Notes: generated from the sequence alone by a model not told the origin. A stretch of DNA of 57,598 nucleotides from Pseudomonadota bacterium (GCA_018240685.1 JAFEFG010000014.1:1-57598), one strand, 5' to 3'. Shown: positions 43,159 to 54,691, counted from the first letter of the stretch. Numbers and translations are program-made.

Positions 43159-44814
43159 TCACATATTGGGATAGTTGGGGCCGCCGCCACCTTCCGGCAC
43201 GGTCCAGTCGATGTTCTGCGCCGGGTCCTTGATGTCGCACGTCTTGCAGTGGACGCAGTTCTGCGCGTTGATCTGGAAGCGCGGCTGGCCGTTGTCGGCG
43301 GTCACGACTTCGTAGACGCCGGCCGGGCAGTAGCGCTGCGCCGGCTCGGCATAGAGCGGCAGGTTGACGGCGATCGGGATCGACGGATCGCGCAGCCGCA
43401 GATGAACCGGCTGGTCTTCCTCGTGGTTGGTGCTCGACAGGAACACCGACGAAAGCTTGTCGAAGGAAACGACGCCGTCCGGCTTGGGGTACTGGATCGG
43501 CTGGAATTCCGACGCCGGCCGCAGGCACTCGTGGTCGGCCTTGTGGTGATGCAGCGTCCACGGCAGGCGGATGCCGAGATCGTGCATCCACATGTCGAAG
43601 CCGCCGTAGATCGTGCCGAACACCGATCCCCACTTCAGGGCCGGCTTCACGTTGCGCACCCTGTCGAGATCCTTCCAGATCCACGACGCCTTGAGCTTGA
43701 CCGGATAGGCGATCAACTCGTCGCCGCCGCTCTTGCCGCCGGCCAGCGCCTCGAAGGCCGCTTCGGCCGCGAGCATGCCGCTCTTGATTGCGTTGTGGCT
43801 GCCCTTGATGCGCGGAACGTTGACGAAGCCCGCCGAACAGCCGATCAGCGCGCCGCCCGGGAAGACGAGCTTGGGGACCGACTGGATGCCGCCCTCGTTG
43901 ATGGCACGCGCGCCGTAGGTCAGGCGCTTGCCGCCCTGCAGGTATTTCGCGACTTCGGGATGCGTCTTGAAGCGCTGGAATTCGTCGAACGGCGACAGAT
44001 ACGGGTTCTCGTAGGAGAGATGGACGACGAAGCCGATCGCCACCAGGTTGTCGCCGAAATGGTACATGAAGGAGCCGCCCTGGCTCCCGGTCTCGGACAG
44101 CGGCCAGCCCTGCGAATGCACGACCAGGCCCTTCTTGAACTTGGCCGGATCGACCTGCCACAGCTCCTTGAGGCCGATGCCGAACTTCTGCGGATCGACG
44201 CCGGCGCGCAGGTCGAACTTGCCCATGAGCTGCTTGGCGAGCGAGCCGCGCGCGCCCTCCGCGATCAGCGTGTACTTGGCGAGCAGCTCCATGCCCGGCG
44301 TGTAGCTGTCCTTGTGGTGGCCGTCCTTGGCGATGCCCATGTCGCCGGTGGCGACACCCTTCACCGAGCCGTCGTCGTTGTAGAGAACCTCGGCGGCCGC
44401 GAAGCCAGGATAGATCTCGACGCCCAGCGCCTCGGCCTGCTGCGCGAGCCAGCGGCAGACCTCGCCCAGGCTGACGATGTAGTTGCCGTGGTTGTTCATC
44501 AGCCGCGGCATGGCGAAGTTGGGGAAACGGAAGGATCCCGTCTTGGTGAGCCACAGGAACTGGTCGTCCGTGACATGGGTCTCGATCGGCGCGTCCTTCT
44601 CCTTCCAGTCGGGAATGAGCTCGTTCAGGCCGACCGGATCGATCACCGCCCCGGACAGGATATGGGCGCCGATCTCCGATCCCTTCTCGATCAGGCAGAC
44701 CGAGACCTCATGATTGCGCTCGGCCGCGAGCTGCTTCAACCGGATCGCCGCCGCAAGCCCGGCCGGGCCGCCGCCGACAATCACAACGTCGTATTCCATC
44801 GCCTCGCGTGCCAT
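43159..44814 (-). CDS. electron transfer flavoprotein-ubiquinone oxidoreductase
   Basis: A 551-residue inner-membrane flavoprotein that takes electrons from ETF and reduces ubiquinone. The FAD motif is [19 protein letters not shown]; the membrane-associated ubiquinone region is around [16 protein letters not shown], and the C-terminal [4Fe-4S] site has [20 protein letters not shown]. Length matches mitochondrial and bacterial ETF-QO. The start at 44814 is chosen over an internal ATG at 44799, which has a ribosome site too close. It leads the operon with the TPR protein and ispE and serves the acyl-CoA dehydrogenase at 710. Confidence 0.95.
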   Translation of the reverse strand: MAREAMEYDVVIVGGGPAGLAAAIRLKQLAAERNHEVSVCLIEKGSEIGAHILSGAVIDPVGLNELIPDWKEKDAPIETHVTDDQFLWLTKTGSFRFPNFAMPRLMNNHGNYIVSLGEVCRWLAQQAEALGVEIYPGFAAAEVLYNDDGSVKGVATGDMGIAKDGHHKDSYTPGMELLAKYTLIAEGARGSLAKQLMGKFDLRAGVDPQKFGIGLKELWQVDPAKFKKGLVVHSQGWPLSETGSQGGSFMYHFGDNLVAIGFVVHLSYENPYLSPFDEFQRFKTHPEVAKYLQGGKRLTYGARAINEGGIQSVPKLVFPGGALIGCSAGFVNVPRIKGSHNAIKSGMLAAEAAFEALAGGKSGGDELIAYPVKLKASWIWKDLDRVRNVKPALKWGSVFGTIYGGFDMWMHDLGIRLPWTLHHHKADHECLRPASEFQPIQYPKPDGVVSFDKLSSVFLSSTNHEEDQPVHLRLRDPSIPIAVNLPLYAEPAQRYCPAGVYEVVTADNGQPRFQINAQNCVHCKTCDIKDPAQNIDWTVPEGGGGPNYPNM

Positions 44815-44933
44815 ACCCGTCTCGCTCTCCAGTGCCCTTTTCCAGATGGACGTGCCGCTAGCCGGCGACGATCCTTTCACTGGTAAATAGCCTGTCGGGG
44901 GCTGGATCGCTACCTGCTGAAAGGGGCATTCCC

Positions 44934-45998
44934 GTGGCTGAGTTGACTGAAATCGAAAGTAAAATCTTCGCGGCGAACGAATTCCGACTGGAAAATGGGC
45001 AGACCCTGCCCGTTCTGGAGCTTGCCTACGAGACTTACGGCACACTCGCGCCCGGCCGCGACAATGCGATCCTGGTCGTGCACGGCTACACATCGAGCCA
45101 TCATGCCGCCGGACGGAACGCAAAGGGAAAGGAAGGGCGCGGTGTCGCCGCCGGCTCGGCCGGCTGGTTCGACGGCCTGATCGGCCCCGGCAAGGCCGTC
45201 GACACGGATCGCTATTTCGTCGTGTCGGTAAATGCCCTGGGCTCCGCGCATGGCAGCACCGGCCCGAATGCAACCGATCCGCGCACCGGCAAGCCGTACG
45301 GGCCGACCTTTCCCGAAATCACCCTGCGCGACATGGTCGCGAGCCAGAAGCTCCTGGTCGATTCGCTGGGGTTGAAGGAACTGGTCGCGGTGATCGGCCC
45401 GTCGATGGGCGGCTTCCAATCGTTCCAATGGGCAGCTTCCTATCCCGGCTTCGTCAGGGCGGTCGTTCCCTCGGTGACGGCACCGCGCGCCCCGTCCGGC
45501 CTCGACCGGCTGGAGGCGCTGAAGACGCGGCTGGCCGGCGATCCCAACTGGAACGGCGGCTGGTATTACGACAACGGCGGCATCGCCAAGACCCTCGAGG
45601 AGATCCGCTTCGAGACGCTGATGGCCTATGGCCAGAACGAGATCCTTGCCGAAACCATGCCCGACCCGAAGGCGCGCGAAGCCGCCATCCGCGCCGGCGC
45701 GCGCGCCTGGGCGCAGATCTATGACGGCCACTCGCTGGTGGTATTGCGCAAGGCAATAGGTACGTTCGACATTACCGGCCAGTACGACCGGCTCAAGCGG
45801 GCGAAGGTGCTCTATGTGCAGTCGCCGACCGACAAGCTGTTCGACATCGCCCTCTGTCCCGGCTACGTGAACGACATGCGCAAGGCCGGAGTCGACATCA
45901 CCTATGTCGAGCTGCCCTCGAACAAGGGGCACATGGCAAGCCATGCCGACGCCGCGCTGTGGGCGCCGATCCTGGCGGCCTTCCTGAAGAGCCTGTGA
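44934..45998 (+). CDS. homoserine O-acetyltransferase-family (MetX-like) alpha/beta hydrolase
   Basis: A 354-residue protein of the MetX family. It shares the long signature [21 protein letters not shown] and [19 protein letters not shown] with homoserine and serine acetyltransferases. The nucleophile is Ser157 in [10 protein letters not shown], with Asp in SPTDKLFD and His in [10 protein letters not shown]. True MetX usually has GGSMGGMQ, so Pro at residue 156 and the absence of other methionine genes make the acceptor uncertain. The start is GTG with AAGGGG upstream. Its TGA overlaps the next gene's ATG, coupling it to a uracil-DNA glycosylase. Confidence 0.8.
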   Translation: MAELTEIESKIFAANEFRLENGQTLPVLELAYETYGTLAPGRDNAILVVHGYTSSHHAAGRNAKGKEGRGVAAGSAGWFDGLIGPGKAVDTDRYFVVSVNALGSAHGSTGPNATDPRTGKPYGPTFPEITLRDMVASQKLLVDSLGLKELVAVIGPSMGGFQSFQWAASYPGFVRAVVPSVTAPRAPSGLDRLEALKTRLAGDPNWNGGWYYDNGGIAKTLEEIRFETLMAYGQNEILAETMPDPKAREAAIRAGARAWAQIYDGHSLVVLRKAIGTFDITGQYDRLKRAKVLYVQSPTDKLFDIALCPGYVNDMRKAGVDITYVELPSNKGHMASHADAALWAPILAAFLKSL

Positions 45999-46852
45999 TG
46001 GACGCACCGGCCGCATCCTCCCGGGATCTCGCGGCGGTCCTGCGCTGGTACGTCGAGCAGGGCCTCGACGAGACGATCGGCGAAGAGCCGATCGACCGGT
46101 TTGCCCTGCCGGCTGCCGCGTCCGCCGCCGCGCCGATGGCCGCCGTCGCCGCCCCGCCGCCTGCCCGACCGCCCTCGCCGCCCCCGGTGCGGACGTCTCC
46201 GCCCGCGCCGGCAGCCCGGCCGCCCGTTCCGCTGGAATCGCCGCAGCTCGTCGAGGATGCACGGGCCCTGGCCGAAGGCTGCGCCACCATCGCCGACCTC
46301 GAGGCGGCGATCCGCAGCTTCGAGGGCTGCGCGCTGAAGCGCACGGCCAAGAACACCGTGTTCGCCGACGGCACGCCGGACGCGCCGGTGATGGTGGTCG
46401 GCGAGGCGCCGGGCGCCGACGAGGACCGCCTCGGCAAGCCTTTCGTCGGCGTGAGCGGACAGCTCATGGACCGGATGATGGAGGCGATCGGCCTCACCCG
46501 TGCGGGCGGCTTCTACATCACCAACATCCTGTTCTGGCGCCCGCCCGGCAACCGCACGCCGACGCTCGCCGAGCAGGCCATGTGCCTCGCTTTCACGCGC
46601 CGCCACATCGAGCTGGTCCGGCCGAAGGTCCTGGTCCTGGCCGGCGGCGTCGCCGCCAAGGCGGTGCTCGATACCGCCGAGGGCATCATGCGCCTGCGCG
46701 GCAAGTGGGCGAGCTACCGGCTGAGCGACGGTACCGAGGTGCCGACCATGCCGACCTTCCATCCGGCCTATCTGCTGCGCACGCCCGCCAGCAAGCGCCA
46801 GAGCTGGATGGACCTGCTCGCGATCAGCAAGAAGCTGAAGGAGCTGGCCTAG
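45998..46852 (+). CDS. uracil-DNA glycosylase, family 4-like
   Basis: A 284-residue protein with an N-terminal Pro/Ala-rich stretch (about 35-85) before the UDG domain. Motif A is [17 protein letters not shown], followed by [16 protein letters not shown], and the late motif HPAYLLRTP carries the catalytic-site His. Family 4 enzymes hold a [4Fe-4S] cluster with four Cys. By eye only two likely ligands are visible ([10 protein letters not shown] and EQAMCLAF), so the cluster may be absent, as in other alphaproteobacterial members I have seen. It removes uracil from DNA. It is coupled to the MetX-like gene by a 1-bp TGATG overlap. Confidence 0.85.
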   Translation: MDAPAASSRDLAAVLRWYVEQGLDETIGEEPIDRFALPAAASAAAPMAAVAAPPPARPPSPPPVRTSPPAPAARPPVPLESPQLVEDARALAEGCATIADLEAAIRSFEGCALKRTAKNTVFADGTPDAPVMVVGEAPGADEDRLGKPFVGVSGQLMDRMMEAIGLTRAGGFYITNILFWRPPGNRTPTLAEQAMCLAFTRRHIELVRPKVLVLAGGVAAKAVLDTAEGIMRLRGKWASYRLSDGTEVPTMPTFHPAYLLRTPASKRQSWMDLLAISKKLKELA

Positions 46853-46861
46853 CCCCGGTTG

Positions 46862-47278
46862 CTAGAGCTTCTTCTTCAGGAAGAATTTCTGGTGGCCCTC
46901 CGGATAGTCGTCGAGCACGCCGAAGACCTCGTAGCCGCGCTTCTCGTAGAAGCCCCGGGCCTGGAAGGAATGGGTGTCGAGCGACGCCGAATGGCAGCCG
47001 CGTTCGCGGCCATAGGCCTCGGCCTCGTCCATCAGCCTGGTGCCCCAGTCCTTCCCGCGCTGCGATTCGTCGATCCAGAGGATGGAGATGTGCAGCCAGC
47101 CGCCCCACACGCGTCCCAGAAGGCCGCCCAGCGTCTCGCCGCGATCGCTCTTGAGGAAGAGATTGACCGGATAGTAGGTCGAAACGCCGGTCGCGCCGAT
47201 ATTGTACAGGGTGAGATGACGGTGGACCGTCTCGGCATCGGCGCCCGACGGATCGAAGACGATCTTGACCGCGCCCAT
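46862..47278 (-). CDS. GNAT-family N-acetyltransferase
   Basis: The 138 residues show a GNAT core: LHISILWIDESQRGKDWGTRLMDEAEAYGRERGC, with the acetyl-CoA pyrophosphate loop QRGKDWG, then SFQARGFYEKRGYEVFG. The substrate is unknown; the YxxxLFLKSD segment suggests a small-molecule or antibiotic-type acceptor, but that is weak. The start at 47278 lies 1 bp after the upstream PanE-like gene's stop; a longer frame to 47308 would overlap it. Same strand and probably co-transcribed with that gene. Confidence 0.82.
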   Translation of the reverse strand: MGAVKIVFDPSGADAETVHRHLTLYNIGATGVSTYYPVNLFLKSDRGETLGGLLGRVWGGWLHISILWIDESQRGKDWGTRLMDEAEAYGRERGCHSASLDTHSFQARGFYEKRGYEVFGVLDDYPEGHQKFFLKKKL

Positions 47279-47279
47279 C

Positions 47280-48248
47280 TCAGCGCATCGCCGCGCGCTG
47301 GCGCACAAGGGCGAGAACGGTACGGCCGATCGGCATGTCGACGCCGACCCACTCCGCCATCTCCACCACCGCGCCCAGCAGCGCCTCGATCTCCAGAGGG
47401 CGTCCGCGTTCGAGATCCTGCAGCATCGACGTCTTGTGCGCGCCCACTTCGGCGCCGCCCGCCAGCCGCTTGTCGACAGTGAGTGCGAACTTCACGCCGA
47501 GCTTCTCCGCCACGGCCTGTCCCTCGACCATCAGGGCCCGGCAGGCCGCGTGCGTACCGGGATCGGCCAGCACCTTGTCGAGCGTCGCACCGGTCAGCGC
47601 GCTCACCGGGTTGAAGGCCATGTTGCCCCACAGCTTCACCCACAGCTCGTCGCGAATGCGCGGCCGCACCGGCGCCTTGAGGCCGGCCTTGATCAGCAGT
47701 TCGGACAGCCTGCCCGCGCGCTCGCTGCGGCTGCCGTCCGGCTCGCCGAGGGTGAAGCGGTCGCCGTAGGTATGCTCGATCACGCCGGGCTCGCTCACGT
47801 CGGCGGCCGGATAGACGATGCAGCCCAGCGTCTGCGCCGGTGGCAGGCCGGCCGACACCACGCCGTCGGGATCGACGGCCTCGACCCGGCGGCCTTCGAA
47901 GGGACCGCCGAGCTTGTAGGTGTACCACCAGGGCACGCCGTTGATGGCGGCGACGATCGTCGTGTCGGGTCCGATCAGCGGCTTGAGCTGGCCCATCGCC
48001 GGGATCAGCGAATGCGCCTTGAGGGTCAGGACCAGATAGTCCTGCGGCCCGACATCCTTGGGATCGGTCTCCACCCGCGGCCTGGTGACGGTCTCCTGGC
48101 CCTCGCTGCGCAGCACGAGGCCCTTGGCCCGCATGGCCTCGTAATGCGGTCCGCGCGCGACGACGGTGACAGGCGTGCCCGCCATTTCGAGCTTGGCGGC
48201 CATCAGGCCACCGATGGCGCCGGCACCGAAGACGCAGATCGACGTCAC
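47280..48248 (-). CDS. ketopantoate reductase-family oxidoreductase (PanE/ApbA-like)
   Basis: A 322-residue NADPH-dependent reductase of the ketopantoate reductase family. The N-terminal Rossmann motif is ICVFGAGAIGGLMAAKL, and the catalytic Lys region is DELWVKLWGNMAFNPVSALTG, with the conserved Asn and Glu of the family. True PanE makes pantoate for CoA, but most genomes carry several paralogues in catabolic clusters. No panB or panC is visible, so the generic name is kept. It lies between the GNAT gene and the CoA ligase on the same strand. Confidence 0.88.
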   Translation of the reverse strand: MTSICVFGAGAIGGLMAAKLEMAGTPVTVVARGPHYEAMRAKGLVLRSEGQETVTRPRVETDPKDVGPQDYLVLTLKAHSLIPAMGQLKPLIGPDTTIVAAINGVPWWYTYKLGGPFEGRRVEAVDPDGVVSAGLPPAQTLGCIVYPAADVSEPGVIEHTYGDRFTLGEPDGSRSERAGRLSELLIKAGLKAPVRPRIRDELWVKLWGNMAFNPVSALTGATLDKVLADPGTHAACRALMVEGQAVAEKLGVKFALTVDKRLAGGAEVGAHKTSMLQDLERGRPLEIEALLGAVVEMAEWVGVDMPIGRTVLALVRQRAAMR

Positions 48249-48258
48249 GTCCGCTCCC

Positions 48259-49791
48259 TCAGCCCGCCGTCTCGCCGAGGCCGAGCTTGGCCGCGAGGCC
48301 GATGCGCTGCAGCTTGCCTGTCGCGCCCTTCGGGATCTCGGGCACGAACAGCACCTTGCGCGGCACCTTGAAGTCGGCCGCGCGCGCGGCCACGAAGTCG
48401 CGCAGCTCGCGTTCCGTGCATTCGCAGCCGGGCCGGAGCACGACCACCGCCCCCACCTCCTCGCCGAGCTTGGGATGCGGGATCGCGAAGGTCAGGCACT
48501 GCTCGACCGACGGATGATCCATCAGGATGACGTCGACCTCGATCGGACTGATCTTCTCGCCGCCGCGGTTGATGATCTCCTTCAGGCGTCCGTTGAGGAA
48601 CAGATAGCCGTCCTCGTCGAAATAGCCCTGGTCGCCGGTGCGGAACCAGCCGTGGGCGAAGGCCTTGGCATTGGCATCGGGATTGTTGTCGTAACCCGCG
48701 GTGACGTTCGGGCCCTGGATCACGACCTCGCCCGTCTGTCCTTGCGGCAGCATGTTGCCCGCCTCGTCCATGATCGCGATCTTCGGTCCCGCCGGCAGGC
48801 CGACCGCGCCAGGCTTGCGCTTGCCCGGTGGCAGCGCGTTCGACGCCATCTGATGGCTCGCCTCGGTCATGCCGTAGGCCTCGACCACCGGGCAGCCGAA
48901 CGCTTCCTCGAGCTCGGCCATCACCTGCGGCGGCAACGATGACGAGGAGGAACGGATGAAGCGCAGCTTCGCAGCCTTGGCCGCTTCGGCATTGTTGCGC
49001 AGCCGGCCCAGGATCGCCTGATGCATGGTCGGCACCGCCGTGTACCAGGTCGGCTTCACCTCCTCGAGCCAGGCGAAGAAGCGCAGCGCGTTGAAGCCCG
49101 GCGTGCAGGACACCGACGCCCCCGCGGCCAACGACGACAGCGTCGCCGCGATCAGCCCGTGGATATGGAACAGCGGCATGATGTTGAGACAGCGGTCGGC
49201 CGGCGTCAGTGCCAGCGTCGTCCCGATGTGGCGCGCCGAGGCGGCAAGATTGGCCGTCGACAGCGGCACGATCTTGGGCCGCGCCGTCGTCCCCGATGTA
49301 TGCAGCACCAGCGCGATCTCGCCGTCGACGGAAATGCCTGATTTGGCCGCCTTGCCGGGCTTCAGCGCCGACACGTCGAGCGTGAAGGCCCCTGCCGGCG
49401 CACCTTCCGTCGGCACCAGCTCGACGAGGGGGATGCCGAGCTTCTGCGCCATGCCACGCACCGGGCTTTCCATGCCCTTCTGCACGATCACGGCCTTGGG
49501 CTTGAGGTCGTCGAGATAGAACTCGAACTCCTCGGCCCGGTAGGCGGGATTGAGCGGCGCCGAGGTCGTGCCCGAAGCGACGGCGATGAAGGACGACGCC
49601 ATCTCCGGCCCGTTGGGAACGACCATCGCCACGCGATCGCCGCGGCCGATGCCGACGCCGTTCAGGACCGCGATCGTGTCGTCGGTGAGCTTCTTCAGGC
49701 CGGCATAGGTGAGCCATGGCCGCCCCGGCGCCCCGATCGCCGGCGCATCGGGTTTGCCTGCCGAGGTAACGTCGTAAACGGTCTGGACCAT
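48259..49791 (-). CDS. AMP-dependent CoA ligase, Pcs60/AAE3 (oxalate-CoA ligase)-like
   Basis: A 510-residue ANL-superfamily ligase. The phosphate loop is LVLHTSGTTARPKIVPLS, the adenine region YGMTEASHQM, the hinge GWFRTGDQGYFDEDGYLFLNGRLKEIINRGGEKISP and the catalytic Lys is in PKGATGKLQRIG. Segments such as ALNGVGIGRGDRVA and PAYRAEEFEFYLDDLKPK-type sequence resemble yeast Pcs60 and plant AAE3, which activate oxalate. Malate synthase lies 73 bp upstream on the same strand, which would fit oxalate/glyoxylate metabolism. The start at 49791 is preferred because the upstream sequence is a GC-rich hairpin region. Confidence 0.87.
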   Translation of the reverse strand: MVQTVYDVTSAGKPDAPAIGAPGRPWLTYAGLKKLTDDTIAVLNGVGIGRGDRVAMVVPNGPEMASSFIAVASGTTSAPLNPAYRAEEFEFYLDDLKPKAVIVQKGMESPVRGMAQKLGIPLVELVPTEGAPAGAFTLDVSALKPGKAAKSGISVDGEIALVLHTSGTTARPKIVPLSTANLAASARHIGTTLALTPADRCLNIMPLFHIHGLIAATLSSLAAGASVSCTPGFNALRFFAWLEEVKPTWYTAVPTMHQAILGRLRNNAEAAKAAKLRFIRSSSSSLPPQVMAELEEAFGCPVVEAYGMTEASHQMASNALPPGKRKPGAVGLPAGPKIAIMDEAGNMLPQGQTGEVVIQGPNVTAGYDNNPDANAKAFAHGWFRTGDQGYFDEDGYLFLNGRLKEIINRGGEKISPIEVDVILMDHPSVEQCLTFAIPHPKLGEEVGAVVVLRPGCECTERELRDFVAARAADFKVPRKVLFVPEIPKGATGKLQRIGLAAKLGLGETAG

Positions 49792-49820
49792 GATCGATCT
49801 GCCCTTTCCATCCTCATTCC

Positions 49821-49851
49821 CCTCCCCCGCGCAGTCTCCGTGCAGGGGAGG
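49821..49851. repeat. short GC-rich inverted repeat, dispersed-repeat candidate
   Basis: CCTCCCC (49821-49827) and GGGGAGG (49845-49851) flank a 17-nt centre in the gap between malate synthase and the CoA ligase. Similar CTCCCC/GGGGAG elements recur in alphaproteobacterial intergenic regions, but I see only one copy in this window. A weak terminator is the alternative. Confidence 0.3.
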
Positions 49852-49864
49852 AACATGACACTGC

Positions 49865-51487
<1,623 letters not shown>

Positions 51488-51653
51488 GGTGTTCCTCGTT
51501 GATTTGGGTTCATTGAATGAGGCAAGGGGGCGATTTAACGCCGGAATCGACGAGCGGCCAGTCTGAATCGAATCGCAACTGCAAAAACCTTTCTGGCATA
51601 AGGGTTGCTGCTTCCGGGACAGAGGCAAGATCGAACCGAGGAAGAAGCGCAAA

Positions 51654-53015
51654 ATGACGACCACGTCCGTGCATCCCGTCGACGAAAAACTGCCGTTGCC
51701 CCGGCTGCTGCCACTGGGACTGCAACACGTCCTGGTGATGTATGCGGGGGCGGTCGCCGTTCCCCTCATCCTGGGCGGCGCCCTGAAGCTGCCGAAGGAT
51801 CAGGTGGCGGTCCTGATCAATGCCGACCTCTTCGCCTGCGGCCTTGTCACGCTGATCCAGTCGATCGGCTTTCGCGGCTTCGGCATCCGGCTCCCGGTGA
51901 TGATGGGCGTGACCTTTGCCGCGGTCGGGCCGATGCTGGCCATGGCGGCCGATCCCCGCCTTGGGCTTCTGGGCATCTACGGCGCCGTGATCGGCTCAGG
52001 CGTCTTCGGCGTCCTCATCGCTCCCTTCATCAGCCGGCTGCTGCCGCTGTTCCCCCCTTTGGTGACGGGCACCATCATCGCGGTCATCGGCATCTCGCTC
52101 ATGCGCGTCGGCATCAACTGGGCGGCGGGCGGCATCGGCAGTCCCCGCTTCGGCGATCCGACGTACCTCGCCGTATCGTTTCTGGTGTTGCTGGTCATCC
52201 TGGGCATCACGAAATACCTGACCGGCTTTATTGCGAACGTCGCCGTCCTGCTCGGCCTTGTCGCGGGGTTCCTCATTGCCATGATCCTGGGCGAGGTGAG
52301 CTTCGCGGGCGTCGCCGAGGCACGATGGATCGAGCCGGTCTATCCGTTCCAATTCGGCATGCCGAAATTCGAACTGCTCTCCATCCTGACCATGTGTCTG
52401 GTCATGATCGTGGTGATGATCGAGTCGACGGGCATGTTCCTTGCCCTGGGCGAGCTTACCGACCGCAAGATAACGCCGGACGATCTCACGCGTGGCCTGC
52501 GTGTCGACGGGCTCGGCACGCTGATCGGCGGCATCTTCAATACCTTCCCCTACACATCCTTCTCCCAGAATGTCGGTCTGATCGGTATCACCGGCGTGCG
52601 GAGCCGCTGGGTCACCGCCGCTGCCGGCGTCATCATGCTGGTCCTCGGCCTGTTCCCCAAGGTCGCGACCGTCGTCGCTTCGGTGCCGCAGTTCGTGCTG
52701 GGCGGCGCGGGCATCGTTATGTTCGGCATGGTCTGCGCCACCGGGGTGCGCATCCTTTCACGCGTCGATTTTCGCGGCCGCCCGAACAATGCCTATGTCG
52801 TCGCCATCAGCATCGGCCTCGGCATGATCCCGCTGGTATCGGAAAAATTCTTTGCCCGCATGCCGGCCGCACTGGGACCGCTGCTGCACAGCGGCATCCT
52901 GCTCGCCTCCGTCTCGGCGGTCATCCTCAACGCCTATTTCAATGGCCTGCGCGGCGGCGCCGATGCAGCGGCGGAGACAGCCTCCGCCAGCCGCGAGGCC
53001 GAAGCGGCACATTGA
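51654..53015 (+). CDS. NCS2-family nucleobase (urate/xanthine) permease
   Basis: A 453-residue inner-membrane transporter with about 14 hydrophobic segments. The NCS2 signature region is [23 protein letters not shown] near residue 300, which begins with the QN pair of proton-coupled urate/xanthine carriers; the acidic segment of TM8 appears as VMIESTGMF. Family members bring in uric acid, xanthine or uracil. The PuuD gene begins 19 bp after it, which favours urate or xanthine. It is divergent from malate synthase, with a 166-bp shared promoter region in which I recognise no clear operator. Confidence 0.92.
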   Translation: MTTTSVHPVDEKLPLPRLLPLGLQHVLVMYAGAVAVPLILGGALKLPKDQVAVLINADLFACGLVTLIQSIGFRGFGIRLPVMMGVTFAAVGPMLAMAADPRLGLLGIYGAVIGSGVFGVLIAPFISRLLPLFPPLVTGTIIAVIGISLMRVGINWAAGGIGSPRFGDPTYLAVSFLVLLVILGITKYLTGFIANVAVLLGLVAGFLIAMILGEVSFAGVAEARWIEPVYPFQFGMPKFELLSILTMCLVMIVVMIESTGMFLALGELTDRKITPDDLTRGLRVDGLGTLIGGIFNTFPYTSFSQNVGLIGITGVRSRWVTAAAGVIMLVLGLFPKVATVVASVPQFVLGGAGIVMFGMVCATGVRILSRVDFRGRPNNAYVVAISIGLGMIPLVSEKFFARMPAALGPLLHSGILLASVSAVILNAYFNGLRGGADAAAETASASREAEAAH

Positions 53016-53034
53016 TCGGACGGAGATCCCAATA

Positions 53035-54225
53035 ATGGACGCTGCATTCCTTGGCGACTGGCTGAACCTGCTGCTGCGCTGGGCCCATATGATCGTAGGC
53101 ATCGCCTGGGTGGGGGCGTCGTTCTACTTCATCTGGCTGGACAACCACCTTCATGCCCCCCTCGATCCTGCCGATGCCGCCAAGGGCATCGGAGGGGAAG
53201 TCTGGGCCGTCCACGGCGGCGGCTTCTACACCGCCAAGAAATTCAGGCTGGCGCCGGAGAAGCTGCCGCCGGAACTGCACTGGTTCAAGTGGGAAGCCTA
53301 CACGACGCTCATCACCGGCTTCCTGCTGCTGTGCCTCGTCTACTACTACGGCGCGCAGATCGCGCTGATCGATCCATCGGTGATGGCGCTGTCGCGCCCC
53401 GAGGCGATCGCCATCGGTCTTGCCTTTCTCGTCGGCGGCTGGCTGTTCTACGACCTGATCTGCCGGTCGGCCTTCGGCGAGGACGACCTGATCCTGGGCG
53501 GCCTCCTGTTCCTCTACTGCGTCTTCGCCGCCTGGGCCCTCTGCCACATCTTCTCCGGCCGCGGCGCCTACATCCATTTCGGCGCCATGCTGGGCGTCAT
53601 CATGGCGCTCAACGTCTTCTTCGTGATCATCCCGGGCCAGCGCGAACTGGTAAGGGCGAAGGAGGAAGGCCGGACCCCCGATCCGCGCTTCGGCCTCCGC
53701 GGCCGTCAGCGCTCGGTGCACAACACCTACTTCACGCTGCCGGTGCTGTTCACCATGATCAGCAACCACTATGCCGGCCTCTATGGCCACGAGTGGAACT
53801 GGGTCCTGCTGGTCATGATCTCGGTGGCGGGCGCGCTGATCCGCGTCTGGTTCGTGCAGCGCCACAAGGGCAACGCCAATCCGCTCGTCCTGGCATCGGG
53901 CCTGGTGATGCTGGCCCTCACCGCCATCGTCTCCCTGCCGCGACCGAGCGCGGACGGCGGCGGCGGGCCTGTCGCGTTCAGCGAGGTGCAGCCGATCATC
54001 CAGGCGCGCTGCGTTCCCTGCCATGCGACCAGGCCGGTGCAGGAAGGCTTCACCGCTCCGCCCAAGGGCGTCGTCCTGGAGACCCCGGCGGAAATCCGGA
54101 CCCGGGCCGCCATGATCAACCAGCAGGCCGTCGTGTCGAAGGTCATGCCGCCCGGCAACCTGACCAACATCACCGACAGTGAACGGAGCCTGATTGCGCG
54201 TTGGTTCAAAGCCGGCGCACAATAG
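53035..54225 (+). CDS. puuD: urate hydroxylase PuuD, membrane, cytochrome c-fused
   Basis: A 396-residue inner-membrane urate oxidase. The membrane part (about 1-300) opens LLRWAHMIVGIAWVGASFYFIWLDNHL and carries eight or so segments with several His. The C-terminal domain has one cytochrome c heme site, RCVPCHATRP, at about residue 325. PuuD converts urate to 5-hydroxyisourate and passes electrons to the respiratory chain. It follows the NCS2 permease closely, so the two should import and oxidise urate together. No 5-hydroxyisourate hydrolase, OHCU decarboxylase or allantoinase is in the window. The nuclease-like gene starts 4 bp after it. Confidence 0.93.
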   Translation: MDAAFLGDWLNLLLRWAHMIVGIAWVGASFYFIWLDNHLHAPLDPADAAKGIGGEVWAVHGGGFYTAKKFRLAPEKLPPELHWFKWEAYTTLITGFLLLCLVYYYGAQIALIDPSVMALSRPEAIAIGLAFLVGGWLFYDLICRSAFGEDDLILGGLLFLYCVFAAWALCHIFSGRGAYIHFGAMLGVIMALNVFFVIIPGQRELVRAKEEGRTPDPRFGLRGRQRSVHNTYFTLPVLFTMISNHYAGLYGHEWNWVLLVMISVAGALIRVWFVQRHKGNANPLVLASGLVMLALTAIVSLPRPSADGGGGPVAFSEVQPIIQARCVPCHATRPVQEGFTAPPKGVVLETPAEIRTRAAMINQQAVVSKVMPPGNLTNITDSERSLIARWFKAGAQ

Positions 54226-54229
54226 CCCC

Positions 54230-54691
54230 ATGTTTCCGCGCACGGGCGACCGGCCCTGGCGCCGCCTGCTGACGGCGGCGCTGGCCGCAGTCGCGATTCT
54301 TGTCAGCTGGGGTCACTTCGCCGACCGGGGCGGGCGCAGCCTTGCGCGCGAGCCCGGCAACGTCATCGTCTCGGACGCCGAGCGGAAGGCCTGGGGCAAT
54401 GGCGTCGGCTTCGAGAGCGAGCGGCGGCTCGACGAGCACTATCAAAAGCATGGCGCCGAGTTCGGCAACATCACGCGGGTCGACTATCTGCACCAGGCCC
54501 AGCTCCTGCGCGACACGGCTGTGGGCGGACCGGTGCTGGAGGCCGTGCGGAAGGACGGCGTGACCACCCGCTTCGACCGCCAGACCGGCGCCTTCGTCGC
54601 CTTCAACCGCAACGGCACGATCCGCACCTTCTTCAAGCCCAACGACGGCGAGCGCTATTTCCGCCGCCAGGCGGAGCGCGGCAGCGAATGA
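54230..54691 (+). CDS. membrane-anchored CdiA/BECR-like nuclease toxin candidate
   Basis: A 153-residue protein with an N-terminal anchor or signal (RRLLTAALAAVAILVSWGHF, residues 11-30). The rest resembles the C-terminal RNase domain of CDI and polymorphic toxins in the BECR fold: YQKHGAEFGN (71-80, His74), RVDYLHQAQLLRD (83-95), TTRFDRQTGAFVAFNRNGTIRTFFKP (112-137). These are the usual conserved stretches, but I cannot run a profile, so this is recognition by eye. No CdiA, Rhs or VgrG carrier is visible. It overlaps by 4 bp the small gene that would be its immunity partner. A housekeeping RNase-fold protein is the alternative. Confidence 0.6.
   Translation: MFPRTGDRPWRRLLTAALAAVAILVSWGHFADRGGRSLAREPGNVIVSDAERKAWGNGVGFESERRLDEHYQKHGAEFGNITRVDYLHQAQLLRDTAVGGPVLEAVRKDGVTTRFDRQTGAFVAFNRNGTIRTFFKPNDGERYFRRQAERGSE

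Noticed and set aside
44815..44933. SAM riboswitch upstream of the MetX-like gene.
   Set aside because: I looked for a SAM-II-like fold, which often precedes metX in alphaproteobacteria, but could not draw the expected pseudoknot; a covariance-model scan would decide.
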